Positions 33,336-42,031 of a stretch of 53,274 bases of DNA are shown here, piece after piece (position 1 is the first letter of the stretch; every line of letters begins with the position of its first letter). The position numbers were made by a program, and so were the translations under genes. The notes beneath the pieces were generated by a model. The model saw only the letters and a list, made by a program, of their open reading frames with translations. It had not been told where the DNA came from and made no database searches. Source of the DNA: Pseudomonadota bacterium (GTDB lineage Bacteria; Desulfobacterota; Desulfovibrionia; Desulfovibrionales; Desulfomicrobiaceae); contig JAUMXF010000001.1 of NCBI GenBank assembly GCA_030529235.1, forward strand, positions 8,809 to 62,082. The letters run 5' to 3'.

Positions 33336-34115
33336 ATGATTGATATTCTCGCCGAGCCGTATTTTTTTCCCGTGTCCGCCCTGATTCTGGGGCTTTGCCT
33401 GGGCAGTTTCTACAATGTCTGCGTGCACCGCTACCTGAGCGGACAGTCTGTGCTCTGGCCGGCCTCTCATTGCCCGGCCTGCGGGCATGTTCTTTCCTGG
33501 TGGGAAAATATCCCCCTTCTCTCCTATGTCCTGCTGCGGGGCCGGTGCCGGTCGTGCAGGCAGCACATCTCGTGGCGTTACCCTCTGCTGGAGCTCCTTT
33601 CCGGTATTCTGGCCATGCTTTTCGCCCTGACATACGGTTTGACCCTGCAGTGGGTCGTATACATGGTGTTTCTGGGCATCTTTCTGGTGGCCAGCTTCAT
33701 CGATCTGCACTCGTTTACTCTGCCGGATACCCTGACTTATCCGGCGGCCTTGCTGGCCCTGTCCACACCGCTTTTTTTCCCGGTGGACTGGCTTGAAACC
33801 GTGTTTGGAGCTCTCGCTGGCGCGGGCAGCTTTCTGCTGTTGCAGCAGGCATATCTGCGTCTGAGGAAGCTGGAGGCTCTGGGCATGGGGGATGTCAAGC
33901 TCATGCTCAGCCTGGGCGCTCTGGTGGGTGTTTCCGGACTGCCGGTTATGGTGTTTCTCTCCTCTCTCTCGGCGCTTCTCGCTTTTCTGCCCGCGTTGTT
34001 TCAGTCCGGAAAGGGACTGCACATGAAGATTCCTTTTGGCCCCTTTCTATGTCTGGGAGCGATCCTGACGCTTCTTTTTGGAGAAAGCATGTTGTTTCCG
34101 ATTTTCTGGACGTAA
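33336..34115 (+). CDS. pilD: Prepilin peptidase (A24 family)
   Basis: Bifunctional inner-membrane aspartic protease and N-methylase that processes type IV prepilins and type II secretion pseudopilins. 259 residues with about eight membrane helices. The N-terminus has LGLCLGSFYNVCVHR, and the zinc-binding cysteines CPACG and CRSCR lie about 24 residues apart. The two catalytic aspartates are in SFIDLHSFTLPD and GMGDVKLML. ATG at 33336. No pilus gene is adjacent, so it serves systems encoded elsewhere. Confidence 0.93.
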   Translation: MIDILAEPYFFPVSALILGLCLGSFYNVCVHRYLSGQSVLWPASHCPACGHVLSWWENIPLLSYVLLRGRCRSCRQHISWRYPLLELLSGILAMLFALTYGLTLQWVVYMVFLGIFLVASFIDLHSFTLPDTLTYPAALLALSTPLFFPVDWLETVFGALAGAGSFLLLQQAYLRLRKLEALGMGDVKLMLSLGALVGVSGLPVMVFLSSLSALLAFLPALFQSGKGLHMKIPFGPFLCLGAILTLLFGESMLFPIFWT

Positions 34116-34367
34116 TATCACATTATATACATTGATTGAACAAACAGTATTTCTTTAACTTTCATGTGCGTTTGATTCTGCTGTTTTGTCTTTCGTTTCC
34201 TGGTATTGACGCTGCCTCTTTCTTAAACTAGCCAAGCCTTTCTGTTCGATATTATAAATAGAGCATTCCCCTGCCTGGTATAGACAAGCATATCGGCCAA
34301 TCGTTCCAGTTGATTCCTGATAAATGTGTGCCGGTAACTGGAGTTAACGCAAGGAGGTTCCCTGTCT
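34116..34367. other. Non-coding region upstream of echA
   Basis: 252 bases between the prepilin peptidase gene and echA. AT-rich at 34116-34260. It holds the candidate sigma-54 site listed separately. echA has a strong AAGGAGG about ten bases before its ATG. No gene or obvious terminator is seen. Confidence 0.5.
34201..34216 (+). promoter_or_regulatory. Candidate sigma-54 promoter for the ech operon
   Basis: TGGTATTGACGCTGCC keeps the invariant GG and GC at the sigma-54 spacing (TGG-N10-GC). It differs from TGGCAC-N5-TTGCW at three of the less strict positions. The expected transcript start near 34227 gives a leader of about 140 bases. No enhancer-binding protein gene is in the window. Confidence 0.35.
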
Positions 34368-36302
34368 ATGCTCATCCCGCAGATGCTGGCGGTCAGCGTC
34401 ATCCTGCCGTTTATCACGGCGGGATTATGCCTGATCAATATCCCCGCTCTGAGAACCATGCTGGTTGTGGGAACCGGTGTGACAGTCTCCCTGGCGTCAC
34501 TTTTTCTGGTGCGGGGGGAGGCCTTTTCCCTGACTCCCGGGAGTTTTCTCGGGATCGATCCGAATGCGCTGCTCGCTTTTCTCGATTTCGCCCTGCTGTT
34601 CGTGATTCTGGGCATCAGTTACCAGCTCAGGAATAAACTGGTGGCGGGGCTGACCCTGCTGCAGATCGTTCCTCTGGCCTTTCTCGAATTCTTCATGAAG
34701 CCCACGGAAAACATGGGCGCGGCCCTGTACGGCGACCAGTTCTCCATGATCATGTGTCTGATCATTTCCATCATCGGCTCCCTGATCTGCGTTTACGGCC
34801 TGTCCTACATGAAGGAGCATGAGCATCATCTGAAGCTGGAGACCTCGCGGCAAGGCAGGTTTTTCTTTTTCGTGGTCCTTTTTTTAGGGGCCATGAACGG
34901 TCTCGTTTTCGCCAACAATCTGCTGTGGCTCTATTTTTTCTGGGAAGTCACCACATTCTGCTCCTTTATGCTCATAAAGCATGACGGTACGGACATCGCG
35001 GTCAAGAATGCCACCAGAGCCCTGTGGATGAACATGCTGGGTGGGGTGGCCTTTGTTTTCGCCATGCTTTTTTTCCGCTCTCAGGGGCTGCCCCTGTCCC
35101 TGCAGGAAATCATCGCATCCGGTTCCACTGCCAAGCTGGCATTGCTGCCCATCGGTTTCCTGTGTTTCGCCGGTTTCACCAAAGCCGCTCAGGTACCCTT
35201 TCAGAGCTGGCTGTGCGGAGCCATGGTGGCGCCCACGCCGACATCGGCCCTGTTGCACTCGAGCACCATGGTCAAGGCCGGGGTGTATCTGGTCATCCGC
35301 TTGGCCCCGGCCTTCGCGGGCACCCTTTTCAGCAACTATGTGGCGTTGTTCGGGGCTTTCACCTTTCTGATGGCCGCTGTGCTGGCCCTTTCCCAGAGCA
35401 ACGGCAAAAAGATTCTGGCCTATTCCACCATCAGCAATCTGGGCATGATCATCGCCTGTGCGGGCATCAACACGCCGGCGGCCATGGCCGCGGCCATTCT
35501 GCTTATCGTCTTTCACGCCATTTCCAAGGCGCTCATGTTTTTGTGCGTGGGCACTATCGAACAGAAAATCGGCAGCCGTAACATCGAGGACATGCGCGGG
35601 TTGATCGGTGTCATGCCGGTGACGACGCTGTTGGCCGTTGTGGGCATCGTAACCATGTTCCTGCCTCCCTTCGGGGCCCTGCTTTCCAAGTGGATGGCCG
35701 TGGAGGCTTCGGCGCGTCTGCCTCTGGTGGTGCTCATGCTGGCCATCGGCTCGGCGCTGACCATGGTTTTCTGGGGGCGTTGGCTCGGTCTGCTCATGAC
35801 TTCCGTTATTTCGGAAAAAAACCTGCTTCAGGAGGAGCAGTCCGGGCTGGTGCGCATCCCTCTGGTCAGTCTGGCGGTCATGGCCGTGGTGGTCAGCTTT
35901 GTGGCTCCGGGACTCTATACATCCATGGTGCTGCCGCTTCTTGAGCGCTTTTACTCCACGGACCTCTATGTTGCGGCACGCGGAGTCATCTCCAACAATA
36001 TCGGCATGTTCGCCCTGTATCCGATCTTCGTGGTCCTCGCTTTGGGCGTCACTTACGCTGTGCGGGCCTCGTCGGCCAAACGCCTTTTCCGGCGCGGGGC
36101 GTACTCCACGCCCTATGTCTGCGGACTTCAGGATGCGGATCAGCCCGCCCGGCTGGGTTTCAAGGGCCCCTTGGGCGTGTGGTCGGACTTCAAGACCGAA
36201 AATTACTATATGGAGAACCTCATCGGCGAGGAGAAAATTTCCGGCTGGGTCAATCTCGTGGCCCTCGGCATACTGACCGTTCTGCTGGCGGGAGTGTTCT
36301 GA
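34368..36302 (+). CDS. echA: Ech hydrogenase subunit A (proton-pumping membrane subunit)
   Basis: Antiporter-like NuoL/M relative, 644 residues with about 15-16 membrane helices. Ion-translocation features are readable: FFWEVTTFCSFMLI with a helix Glu, the Lys in GFTKAAQVPFQSWLCGAM, APTPTSALLHSSTMVKAGVYL, and the later LAYSTISNLGMI and HAISKALMFLCVG. The C-terminal YVCGLQDADQP segment is also seen in EchA-type subunits. ATG at 34368 follows AAGGAGG. First gene of echABCDEF, 2 bases before echB. Couples ferredoxin-linked H2 chemistry to ion movement across the inner membrane. Confidence 0.93.
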   Translation: MLIPQMLAVSVILPFITAGLCLINIPALRTMLVVGTGVTVSLASLFLVRGEAFSLTPGSFLGIDPNALLAFLDFALLFVILGISYQLRNKLVAGLTLLQIVPLAFLEFFMKPTENMGAALYGDQFSMIMCLIISIIGSLICVYGLSYMKEHEHHLKLETSRQGRFFFFVVLFLGAMNGLVFANNLLWLYFFWEVTTFCSFMLIKHDGTDIAVKNATRALWMNMLGGVAFVFAMLFFRSQGLPLSLQEIIASGSTAKLALLPIGFLCFAGFTKAAQVPFQSWLCGAMVAPTPTSALLHSSTMVKAGVYLVIRLAPAFAGTLFSNYVALFGAFTFLMAAVLALSQSNGKKILAYSTISNLGMIIACAGINTPAAMAAAILLIVFHAISKALMFLCVGTIEQKIGSRNIEDMRGLIGVMPVTTLLAVVGIVTMFLPPFGALLSKWMAVEASARLPLVVLMLAIGSALTMVFWGRWLGLLMTSVISEKNLLQEEQSGLVRIPLVSLAVMAVVVSFVAPGLYTSMVLPLLERFYSTDLYVAARGVISNNIGMFALYPIFVVLALGVTYAVRASSAKRLFRRGAYSTPYVCGLQDADQPARLGFKGPLGVWSDFKTENYYMENLIGEEKISGWVNLVALGILTVLLAGVF

Positions 36303-36304
36303 AG

Positions 36305-37165
36305 ATGGAAACGAAAACCATATGCTACGTCATTGCCGCGGTTCTTCTCAGCCCCGTTGCCGGCGGCCTGCTGGCAGGCATCGATCGCCGTCTGACGGCG
36401 TGGTTCCAGGGCCGGTATGGGCCGCCCATCCTTCAGCCCTTCTACGATGTGATCAAGCTCATGGGCAAGGAACCGGCCGTTGTGAACTACTGGCAGATTT
36501 TTTGCGTGCATGTGTATCTTCTGGCCTCGGTCCTGTGCATCGCGCTTTTCGCCATGCAGGGCGACCTGCTCATGATCTTTTTTGTCATGACCATCGGCGC
36601 CGTGTTCATGGCCGTGGGAGCCCTGGCCGTCCCTTCCCCCTATTCCCAGCTGGGGGCCCAGCGTGAACTGATTCAGATGCTGACCTACGAGCCCCTGCTG
36701 GTCATCGTGTTCGTGGGCATCTATTTCGTCACGGGCAGCTTCAAGATCGCGGACATCCTGGCCTACGACCGGCCCATCTTCCTGATGCTGCCGCTTCTTT
36801 ATCTGGTGTTGACATTCGCTTTGACCATCAAGCTGCGCAAGTCGCCCTTTGATATCTCGACCAGTCATCACGCCCATCAGGAGGTCGTCCGAGGCGTGCT
36901 GACCGAATACTCCGGCCCGTACCTGGCCATACTGGAAATCGCGCACTGGTACGACATCGTGCTCGTCCTGGCCATCTGCAGCCTGTTCTGGAGCACCAGC
37001 TGGACCGGAATCATCGTACTCATGGTGGCGACGTACATGGCTGAAATCGTTGTGGACAACATCACGCCCAGAATGACCTGGAAGTGGATGCTGACCTATG
37101 TGTGGGCGGTGGGCATCAGTCTGTCGTTTTTCAACATGGCGCTGCTGTTCGCCAAACCCCTCTAG
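36305..37165 (+). CDS. echB: Ech hydrogenase subunit B (NuoH-like)
   Basis: Membrane subunit that contacts the soluble arm, 286 residues with about eight helices. NuoH-like signs: RLTAWFQGRYGPPILQPFYD with downstream KLMGKE, GAQRELIQMLTYEP, RKSPFDISTSHHAHQEVVRG and the C-terminal TPRMTWKW. Start ATG at 36305; the frame is open further upstream inside echA but without a start signal. echC follows after 20 bases. Confidence 0.93.
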   Translation: METKTICYVIAAVLLSPVAGGLLAGIDRRLTAWFQGRYGPPILQPFYDVIKLMGKEPAVVNYWQIFCVHVYLLASVLCIALFAMQGDLLMIFFVMTIGAVFMAVGALAVPSPYSQLGAQRELIQMLTYEPLLVIVFVGIYFVTGSFKIADILAYDRPIFLMLPLLYLVLTFALTIKLRKSPFDISTSHHAHQEVVRGVLTEYSGPYLAILEIAHWYDIVLVLAICSLFWSTSWTGIIVLMVATYMAEIVVDNITPRMTWKWMLTYVWAVGISLSFFNMALLFAKPL

Positions 37166-37185
37166 CGGGCGAGTGGAGTGTGCGT

Positions 37186-37710
37186 ATGGGCTTTTTCAAG
37201 AACTTTCTGCATAAAGCCAGAGTCAAATCTCCATGGCTCGTCCATTTCGACTGCGGGAGCTGCAACGGCTGCGACATTGAAATTTTGGCCTGTCTGACCC
37301 CGGTGTACGATGTGGAGCGGTTCGGCATCCTGAATATCGGCAATCCCAAACATGCGGATATTCTGGTGGTTTCGGGCGCGGTCAATTACCGCAACGCCAA
37401 GGCCCTGAAAAACATTTACGATCAGATGCCGGAGCCTCGGGCCGTGGTGGCCGTCGGGGCATGCGGAACGGCGGGAGGCATTTTCCGCGACTCCTTCAAC
37501 GTGGTGGGCGGCGTGGACAAGGTGCTCCCCGTGGATGTGTATGTTCCGGGGTGTCCGCCCAAACCGGAAGCCATCATTGACGGCATTGTCCTGGCCCTGG
37601 ACCGGCTCAAGGAGTGCCGCCCCGGCAGGGACGATGTTCCGCTGATGGAGAGATTGCGTCAGGCCCGGGAGTTTTACGCCAACAGAAAAGCGCGCCAGGT
37701 AACGGAGTAG
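37186..37710 (+). CDS. echC: Ech hydrogenase small subunit (EchC, NuoB-like)
   Basis: Carries the [4Fe-4S] cluster next to the [NiFe] site. 174 residues. The four cluster cysteines lie in CGSCNGCDIE, GACGTAGGIF and YVPGCPPKP. No signal peptide, as expected for a cytoplasmic-facing group 4 hydrogenase. The start is ATG at 37186 (MGFFKNFL) after TGGAGTG; a GTG two codons upstream is possible. echD follows after three bases. Confidence 0.93.
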   Translation: MGFFKNFLHKARVKSPWLVHFDCGSCNGCDIEILACLTPVYDVERFGILNIGNPKHADILVVSGAVNYRNAKALKNIYDQMPEPRAVVAVGACGTAGGIFRDSFNVVGGVDKVLPVDVYVPGCPPKPEAIIDGIVLALDRLKECRPGRDDVPLMERLRQAREFYANRKARQVTE

Positions 37711-37713
37711 GAA

Positions 37714-38094
37714 ATGGCTCTTGAAGCGAAGAATCTGACGGCTGCGGAATTGCTGGACGAGGCGCGGGCCATGAAGCGGCGGGGCTACCGTTTTGTCACG
37801 CTGTCCTGTGTCGATCTTGGAGAGGCTTTGGACCTCATCTATCACTTCGACAAGGAACTGCAGCTGCTTCATGTGCGTCTGACCGTTGCCAAGGGCGAGA
37901 GCGTGCCCAGCATTTCCGGAGTCTATTTCGCGGCCCTTCTGATTGAAAACGAAACCCAGGACCATTTCGGCGTCACGTTCGACGGACTGGTGCTCGATTT
38001 CGGCGGCCGTCTCTATCTTGAGGAAGAAGTGGAGAAATATCCGTTCTGCAAGGTCAGCATGGAGAAAAAGGAATCCGCCAGGGAGGGAGCGTAA
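37714..38094 (+). CDS. echD: Ech hydrogenase subunit D (NuoC-like)
   Basis: 126-residue soluble subunit, weakly conserved across the family. GYRFVTLSCVDLGEALDLIYHFDKE and FAALLIENETQDHFGVTFDGL are NuoC-like, with the ENE(T)xDxFG stretch at about residues 84-93. Its role is structural, bridging the large subunit. It lies between echC and echE with 2-3-base gaps. ATG at 37714 follows GGAGTAGGA. Confidence 0.9.
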   Translation: MALEAKNLTAAELLDEARAMKRRGYRFVTLSCVDLGEALDLIYHFDKELQLLHVRLTVAKGESVPSISGVYFAALLIENETQDHFGVTFDGLVLDFGGRLYLEEEVEKYPFCKVSMEKKESAREGA

Positions 38095-38096
38095 TC

Positions 38097-39170
38097 ATGG
38101 CGACCATCGTTCCCTTCGGACCTCAGCATCCGGTCCTGCCCGAACCATTGCATCTGCGGCTGGTGCTGCAGGACGAGATCGTCACGGAAGCGCTGCCGAC
38201 CCTCGGCTATGTGCATCGCGGCCTGGAGACGCTGGTGACCCTCAAGGATGTGGACCAGATGGTCCAGGTGGTGGAGCGCGTCTGCGGCATCTGCAGCTGT
38301 ATTCACGCGCACAACTACTGCATGTGCATCGAAGATCTGCTGGGCGTGGAAGTGCCGCCCCGGGCTGATTTTCTGCGGATCATCTGGTCGGAGCTGCACC
38401 GCATGCATTCCCATCTGCTCTGGCTCGGGCTGCTGGCCGACGCTTTCGGGATGGAGAGCCTGTTCATGCATTGCTGGCGCATTCGCGAGCGGGTGCTGGA
38501 CGTGATGGAGGCCACCGCCGGCAACCGGGTGATCATGTCCGTGAACCGCGTGGGCGGCACGCGCCGGGACATGAGCGATGACCAGCTGCGCTGGGTGCTG
38601 CAGGTGGCCGATGAACTGGAACAGGAGCTGGACAGAATCAAGCCGGTGCTGACCAACGATTATACGGTCAAGAAGCGCACCGTGGGCAAGGGCGTGCTGA
38701 CCCGGGACCAGGCGTACGAGCTGGGAGCCGCCGGCCCGCAGCTGCGGGGCTCCGGCGTGGCCCAGGACATCCGCATGACCGGGTACGGCGGCTACAAGTA
38801 TGTGGATTTCGAACCCGTGGTGGAAACGGACGGCGACAGCTACGCGCGCACACTGGTGCGTTTCCGTGAAATCTACCAGGCCATCGACATCGTCCGCCAG
38901 CTGGTTTCAAAAATTCCCCGGGGAGATATCTGGGCCAAGCCCAAGGGCAGACCCGAAGGTGAAATCGTCCGCCGCACGGAGCAGCCGCGCGGGGAGCTCA
39001 TGTATTATGTGAAGGCCAGCGGCGGAAAATTTCTGGACCGGGTGCGCATTCGCACCCCCACATTCGCCAATGTGCCGCCGCTTTTGGCCATGCTGCCCGG
39101 ATGCGAGATGGCCGACGTGCCGGTCATCGTCCTGTCCATCGATCCGTGCATCAGCTGCACCGAGCGCTAA
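38097..39170 (+). CDS. echE: Ech hydrogenase large subunit (EchE, NuoD-like)
   Basis: Holds the [NiFe] active site; 357 residues. The two Ni-ligand motifs are present: RVCGICSCIHAHNY (about 62-75) and DPCISC close to the C-terminus. The chain ends DPCISCTER, only three residues after the last cysteine, so there is no C-terminal peptide for a maturation protease to remove. The group 4e assignment follows from the six-gene order. CN ligands would come from the HypF/HypE route; hypF is at 12393-14678. ATG at 38097, two bases after echD. Confidence 0.95.
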   Translation: MATIVPFGPQHPVLPEPLHLRLVLQDEIVTEALPTLGYVHRGLETLVTLKDVDQMVQVVERVCGICSCIHAHNYCMCIEDLLGVEVPPRADFLRIIWSELHRMHSHLLWLGLLADAFGMESLFMHCWRIRERVLDVMEATAGNRVIMSVNRVGGTRRDMSDDQLRWVLQVADELEQELDRIKPVLTNDYTVKKRTVGKGVLTRDQAYELGAAGPQLRGSGVAQDIRMTGYGGYKYVDFEPVVETDGDSYARTLVRFREIYQAIDIVRQLVSKIPRGDIWAKPKGRPEGEIVRRTEQPRGELMYYVKASGGKFLDRVRIRTPTFANVPPLLAMLPGCEMADVPVIVLSIDPCISCTER

Positions 39171-39181
39171 GGGGAAGTTCC

Positions 39182-39547
39182 ATGCTTGATATGACTGCGA
39201 CCATTGTGAGGAATTTTCTGGCCAGGCCCCATACCCGGCTCTACCCTGCAGAGGTCAGGGAAATCTTCGAGAACGTCCGGGGAAACCTGGAAATCGAGAT
39301 CGAAGAATGCATCATGTGCGGCATGTGTCAGAGAAAGTGCCCTTCGGAATGCATCACCGTGGACAAGGTGGGCAAGACATGGACGGTGGACCCGTATGCC
39401 TGCGTGTACTGCGCCATTTGCGTGGACAACTGCCCGGTGAACTGCCTGCACATGGACAAACATTACCGCAAGCCGGTCCAGATCAAAGAAATGAATCGGC
39501 AGCTTCAGCTGAAAGGGCCGGAGAAAAAAAAGAAGAGCAAGGAATAA
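39182..39547 (+). CDS. echF: Ech hydrogenase ferredoxin subunit (EchF, NuoI-like)
   Basis: 121 residues with two [4Fe-4S] motifs, CIMCGMCQRKCPSE (about 41-54) and CVYCAICVDNCPVN (about 72-85), which pass electrons between soluble ferredoxin and EchC. The lysine-rich tail (EKKKKSKE) is unusual but short. ATG at 39182 follows GGGGAAG. Last gene of the ech operon; an intrinsic terminator starts 49 bases after its stop. Confidence 0.94.
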   Translation: MLDMTATIVRNFLARPHTRLYPAEVREIFENVRGNLEIEIEECIMCGMCQRKCPSECITVDKVGKTWTVDPYACVYCAICVDNCPVNCLHMDKHYRKPVQIKEMNRQLQLKGPEKKKKSKE

Positions 39548-39595
39548 GATTTTCCCGGCTCGGCGCGTCGTCGGCCGGGAATGGACCATGCACAG

Positions 39596-39617
39596 GCCGC
39601 CTTCGGGCGGCTTTTTT
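39596..39617 (+). terminator. Intrinsic terminator of the ech operon
   Basis: GCCGCC (39596-39601), UUCG tetraloop (39602-39605), GGCGGC (39606-39611), then six T. The last T is also the last base of the stop codon of the convergent gene at 39617. The minus-strand side has no T run after the stem, so it acts for the ech transcript only. Confidence 0.92.
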
Positions 39618-40432
39618 CATGGGAGATAGGCTTTGGCGATGAGATAAAGGTCGTCGAAGGGCGTTCCGGCCTTGATTCCCGCCATCATGTACATGGAAAG
39701 GTCCAGCTTGGTTTCCGTGGCGGCCAGAAATTCTTTTTTGACCAGATTCAGGCGGAATTTGACGAAATCGTAGTCAAAACCGTCGCAGATGAGGGCCAGG
39801 CCGTCCTTGAAGTAGCGGGACGCGATGTATTCCCGGAAATCGAGCAGGAATTTCGGACCGTTGCGGCGGGCCAGCATGCAGTAAAAAATGAGGTTGATGA
39901 TCAGGGCCTCGATGCTCAGCTTGTGGTCGATATTCAGGAACTTGGCCTTATTCAGCTCGGTGTTTTCCAGGTTTCTGAGCATGACCTGGGCCACCTCGAA
40001 GACCTGTTTTTCGAAAATGGGCGCGATGTGGAATTTGGACAGAAAGCGGATCATGACTTTCTGCGGGTTTTCCTTGGACACGATGCCGAGCAGGGCGATG
40101 GCCATGAGCACGTATTTCCGGTGCAGCTCGGACAGGATGTTGTTTTTGCGGATGGCGGCCAGGGTTTCGCAGCGTTCCGGAGAAAAGGACGAAGAAGCCA
40201 GTTCGAGCAGGAAGCGGATATGGGGTTCACGGGTATGGCGGGCTTCCTCCTGCAGGAAGGAATGGCCTTTTTTCTTGGTATCCAGGGTTTTTTTTATGGA
40301 CAGCCAGAACGCGGCCACGCCTTCAAGCGGCATTTCCAGAATGTCGAATTCGGCCGGAGCGGTCTGCAGCGGATTTTTGGCCCCAAGCAGCAGCTGGGCC
40401 ACCTGGTCGTTGATGTTGCCCGTTTCGCTCAT
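39617..40432 (-). CDS. Uncharacterised helical protein downstream of cheX
   Basis: 271 residues, no signal peptide and no certain membrane helix; mostly predicted helix, with conserved-looking stretches LHRKYVLMAIALLGIVSKEN (about 113-132), KAKFLNIDHKLSIEALIINL and FREYIASRYFKDGLALICDG. I do not recognise the family. The start is ATG at 40432, seven bases after the cheX stop; a TTG at 40447 overlaps that stop. The pairing with CheX suggests a role in chemotaxis or phospho-signalling, but this is position-based only. Confidence 0.7.
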   Translation of the reverse strand: MSETGNINDQVAQLLLGAKNPLQTAPAEFDILEMPLEGVAAFWLSIKKTLDTKKKGHSFLQEEARHTREPHIRFLLELASSSFSPERCETLAAIRKNNILSELHRKYVLMAIALLGIVSKENPQKVMIRFLSKFHIAPIFEKQVFEVAQVMLRNLENTELNKAKFLNIDHKLSIEALIINLIFYCMLARRNGPKFLLDFREYIASRYFKDGLALICDGFDYDFVKFRLNLVKKEFLAATETKLDLSMYMMAGIKAGTPFDDLYLIAKAYLP

Positions 40433-40439
40433 CCGGTTT

Positions 40440-40898
40440 TCAGGCAAAACAGAATTCGAGGGTGAAGGTGCCGGCTTCGCAGGAAAAGGGAATGGCCATG
40501 ACCGGAGCCGAAACCATGTGGGTGATGGTATGCCCGTCCCCCATGATGACCGACGGCGTGGAGCCCTGGAGCTTCAGGCCCATGTCCACAAGGCCCACCC
40601 TGGCCTGCCCCGAGATCATGTTGGTGATTTCGCCCACCGCGTCCTGAACGTCCTGCACGATGTCCTCGATGGCGTCGCCGAGCATCTGCTTGGTGAGGTG
40701 GATGGCTGTCTTGCGGTCGAAGGAAATGGAAAACGAGCCGCTTTTGTCTCCCGTGATGCCGATCACGGCGGACACGTCTCCCGCGCCCTTTCTGTCTTTT
40801 TTGAGGTATGGCGTATCCGCCGTGATGTTCAGGGCGGCCATGGCGGAAAGAACGTCCTGCGTCGCTTTGATGAACGGTTTGGCCAGTGCGGGATCCAT
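40440..40898 (-). CDS. cheX: CheX-type chemotaxis phosphatase
   Basis: Removes phosphate from CheY-like response regulators. 152 residues. The CheC/CheX catalytic pattern E-x2-N is present in AVGEITNMISGQAR (about 86-99), with the family GDGHTITH and a C-terminal strand LEFCFA. The start is ATG at 40898 with AAGGAG. The two neighbours on the same strand are an uncharacterised helical protein (7-base gap) and, upstream, lipoate ligase (137-base gap). No che operon is adjacent. Confidence 0.87.
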   Translation of the reverse strand: MDPALAKPFIKATQDVLSAMAALNITADTPYLKKDRKGAGDVSAVIGITGDKSGSFSISFDRKTAIHLTKQMLGDAIEDIVQDVQDAVGEITNMISGQARVGLVDMGLKLQGSTPSVIMGDGHTITHMVSAPVMAIPFSCEAGTFTLEFCFA

Positions 40899-41035
40899 GC
40901 GGTTCTCCTTGAGCGGACTGATTTCCTGAAATGAATCAGTCAATTCGGGCAAGGATAAAGAAAGTTGGTGGGGCGGGCAACTCTTCCGGGAAGGATTTCA
41001 TGCCGGAGGGCGGCTGCTCCGGAAAAAGGCGCGCG

Positions 41036-42010
41036 TCAGAAGAAGCAATGCAGCACGTCCTGCGGCTCCACGCCGCTTATGTAGTCTCCGATGTGCACAT
41101 GCCCGAGGCGTTCTTCAATGGCCTTTCGTTCATGCGCGCATCCGGCCAGCAGCCGTTCGAGTTCCTCCACGGGCCGCACGCCGAAAAAATCGCCGAAGAT
41201 TCTGGCCTCGGCGATGATTCCCCGCGAGACGTCCAGATGCACCTCCACCACGCCGCCCGCGGTGCGCGTGGCGCGGGTGAAGGCGTAGGCCGGGGACGCG
41301 CCGAAATTCCATTCCCAGGTGCGGTATTTGGCATCCGCCAGGGCGGAGATGTCCGCCTCCTCCCCGGAAGAGATATCCTGCCGGAAGCCGGGAATGCCCG
41401 CCGCGACATGCCGCATGACGTGAGCGATGAAATCCTCCACGGAGAGGGGCTCTTTCAGGTGGCTGGAGATATTCGTGACCCGCTTCCGGACGCTTTTCAC
41501 GGCCTTGTCCGCATACTTGGCCTGATTGACCTTGAGCACGCCGGACAGGTCGGCCATTTCCGCCGAGAAGAGGAGCGTGCCGTGGTGCAGAACCCGGTCC
41601 TTCTCGATGGTCTGGGCATTGCCCGAAAATTTCCGCCCGTCGATGATCAGGTCGTTGCGCCCCTCGAACCGGCAGTCTATGCCAAGAGCGCGCAGGGCTT
41701 CCAGAATAGGCCGGGTGAAGCGGTGGAAATCCAGGCTGGTGCGCTGTCCGAGCTGGATGAAAGTGAAGTTGACATTGCCCAGATCGTGGAAGACGGCTCC
41801 GCCTCCGGTCAGGCGGCGGATGACCCTGATGCCGCGCTGGCGGGCGAAGTCCTCGTCGATTTCGGCGGAGGTGTTCTGGTTGCGTCCCACGATGACGGCC
41901 GGGGCATTGCGCCAGAGCATGAAAACATCGGTCTCTGTATGGCGCAGGAGCCATTCCTCGGCGGCCAGGTTGAAGGCCGGATCCGTGCTGGTATTATGGA
42001 TGAAGCGCAT
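41036..42010 (-). CDS. lplA: Lipoate-protein ligase A
   Basis: Activates free lipoate with ATP and attaches it to lipoyl domains. 324 residues, catalytic domain plus the small C-terminal accessory domain. Motifs: WRNAPAVIVGRNQN (about 33-46), RRLTGGGAVFHDLGN (about 66-80) and LIIDGRKFSGNAQ with the lysine expected to contact the adenylate. Possible clients are glycine cleavage H protein or a 2-oxoacid dehydrogenase, not in this window. ATG at 42010. Confidence 0.93.
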   Translation of the reverse strand: MRFIHNTSTDPAFNLAAEEWLLRHTETDVFMLWRNAPAVIVGRNQNTSAEIDEDFARQRGIRVIRRLTGGGAVFHDLGNVNFTFIQLGQRTSLDFHRFTRPILEALRALGIDCRFEGRNDLIIDGRKFSGNAQTIEKDRVLHHGTLLFSAEMADLSGVLKVNQAKYADKAVKSVRKRVTNISSHLKEPLSVEDFIAHVMRHVAAGIPGFRQDISSGEEADISALADAKYRTWEWNFGASPAYAFTRATRTAGGVVEVHLDVSRGIIAEARIFGDFFGVRPVEELERLLAGCAHERKAIEERLGHVHIGDYISGVEPQDVLHCFF

Positions 42011-42031
42011 GTGTCTGCCTAAGCCGCCTGT

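Noticed and set aside
34290-34310. A second sigma-54-like TGGTATAGACAAGCA near 34278-34292
   Set aside because: The GG to GC spacing is one base too short for sigma-54.
39581-40934. Plus-strand frames opposite the uncharacterised gene and cheX
   Set aside because: They read through the ech terminator and are antisense to genes with proper starts; cheX on the minus strand has a clear family motif.
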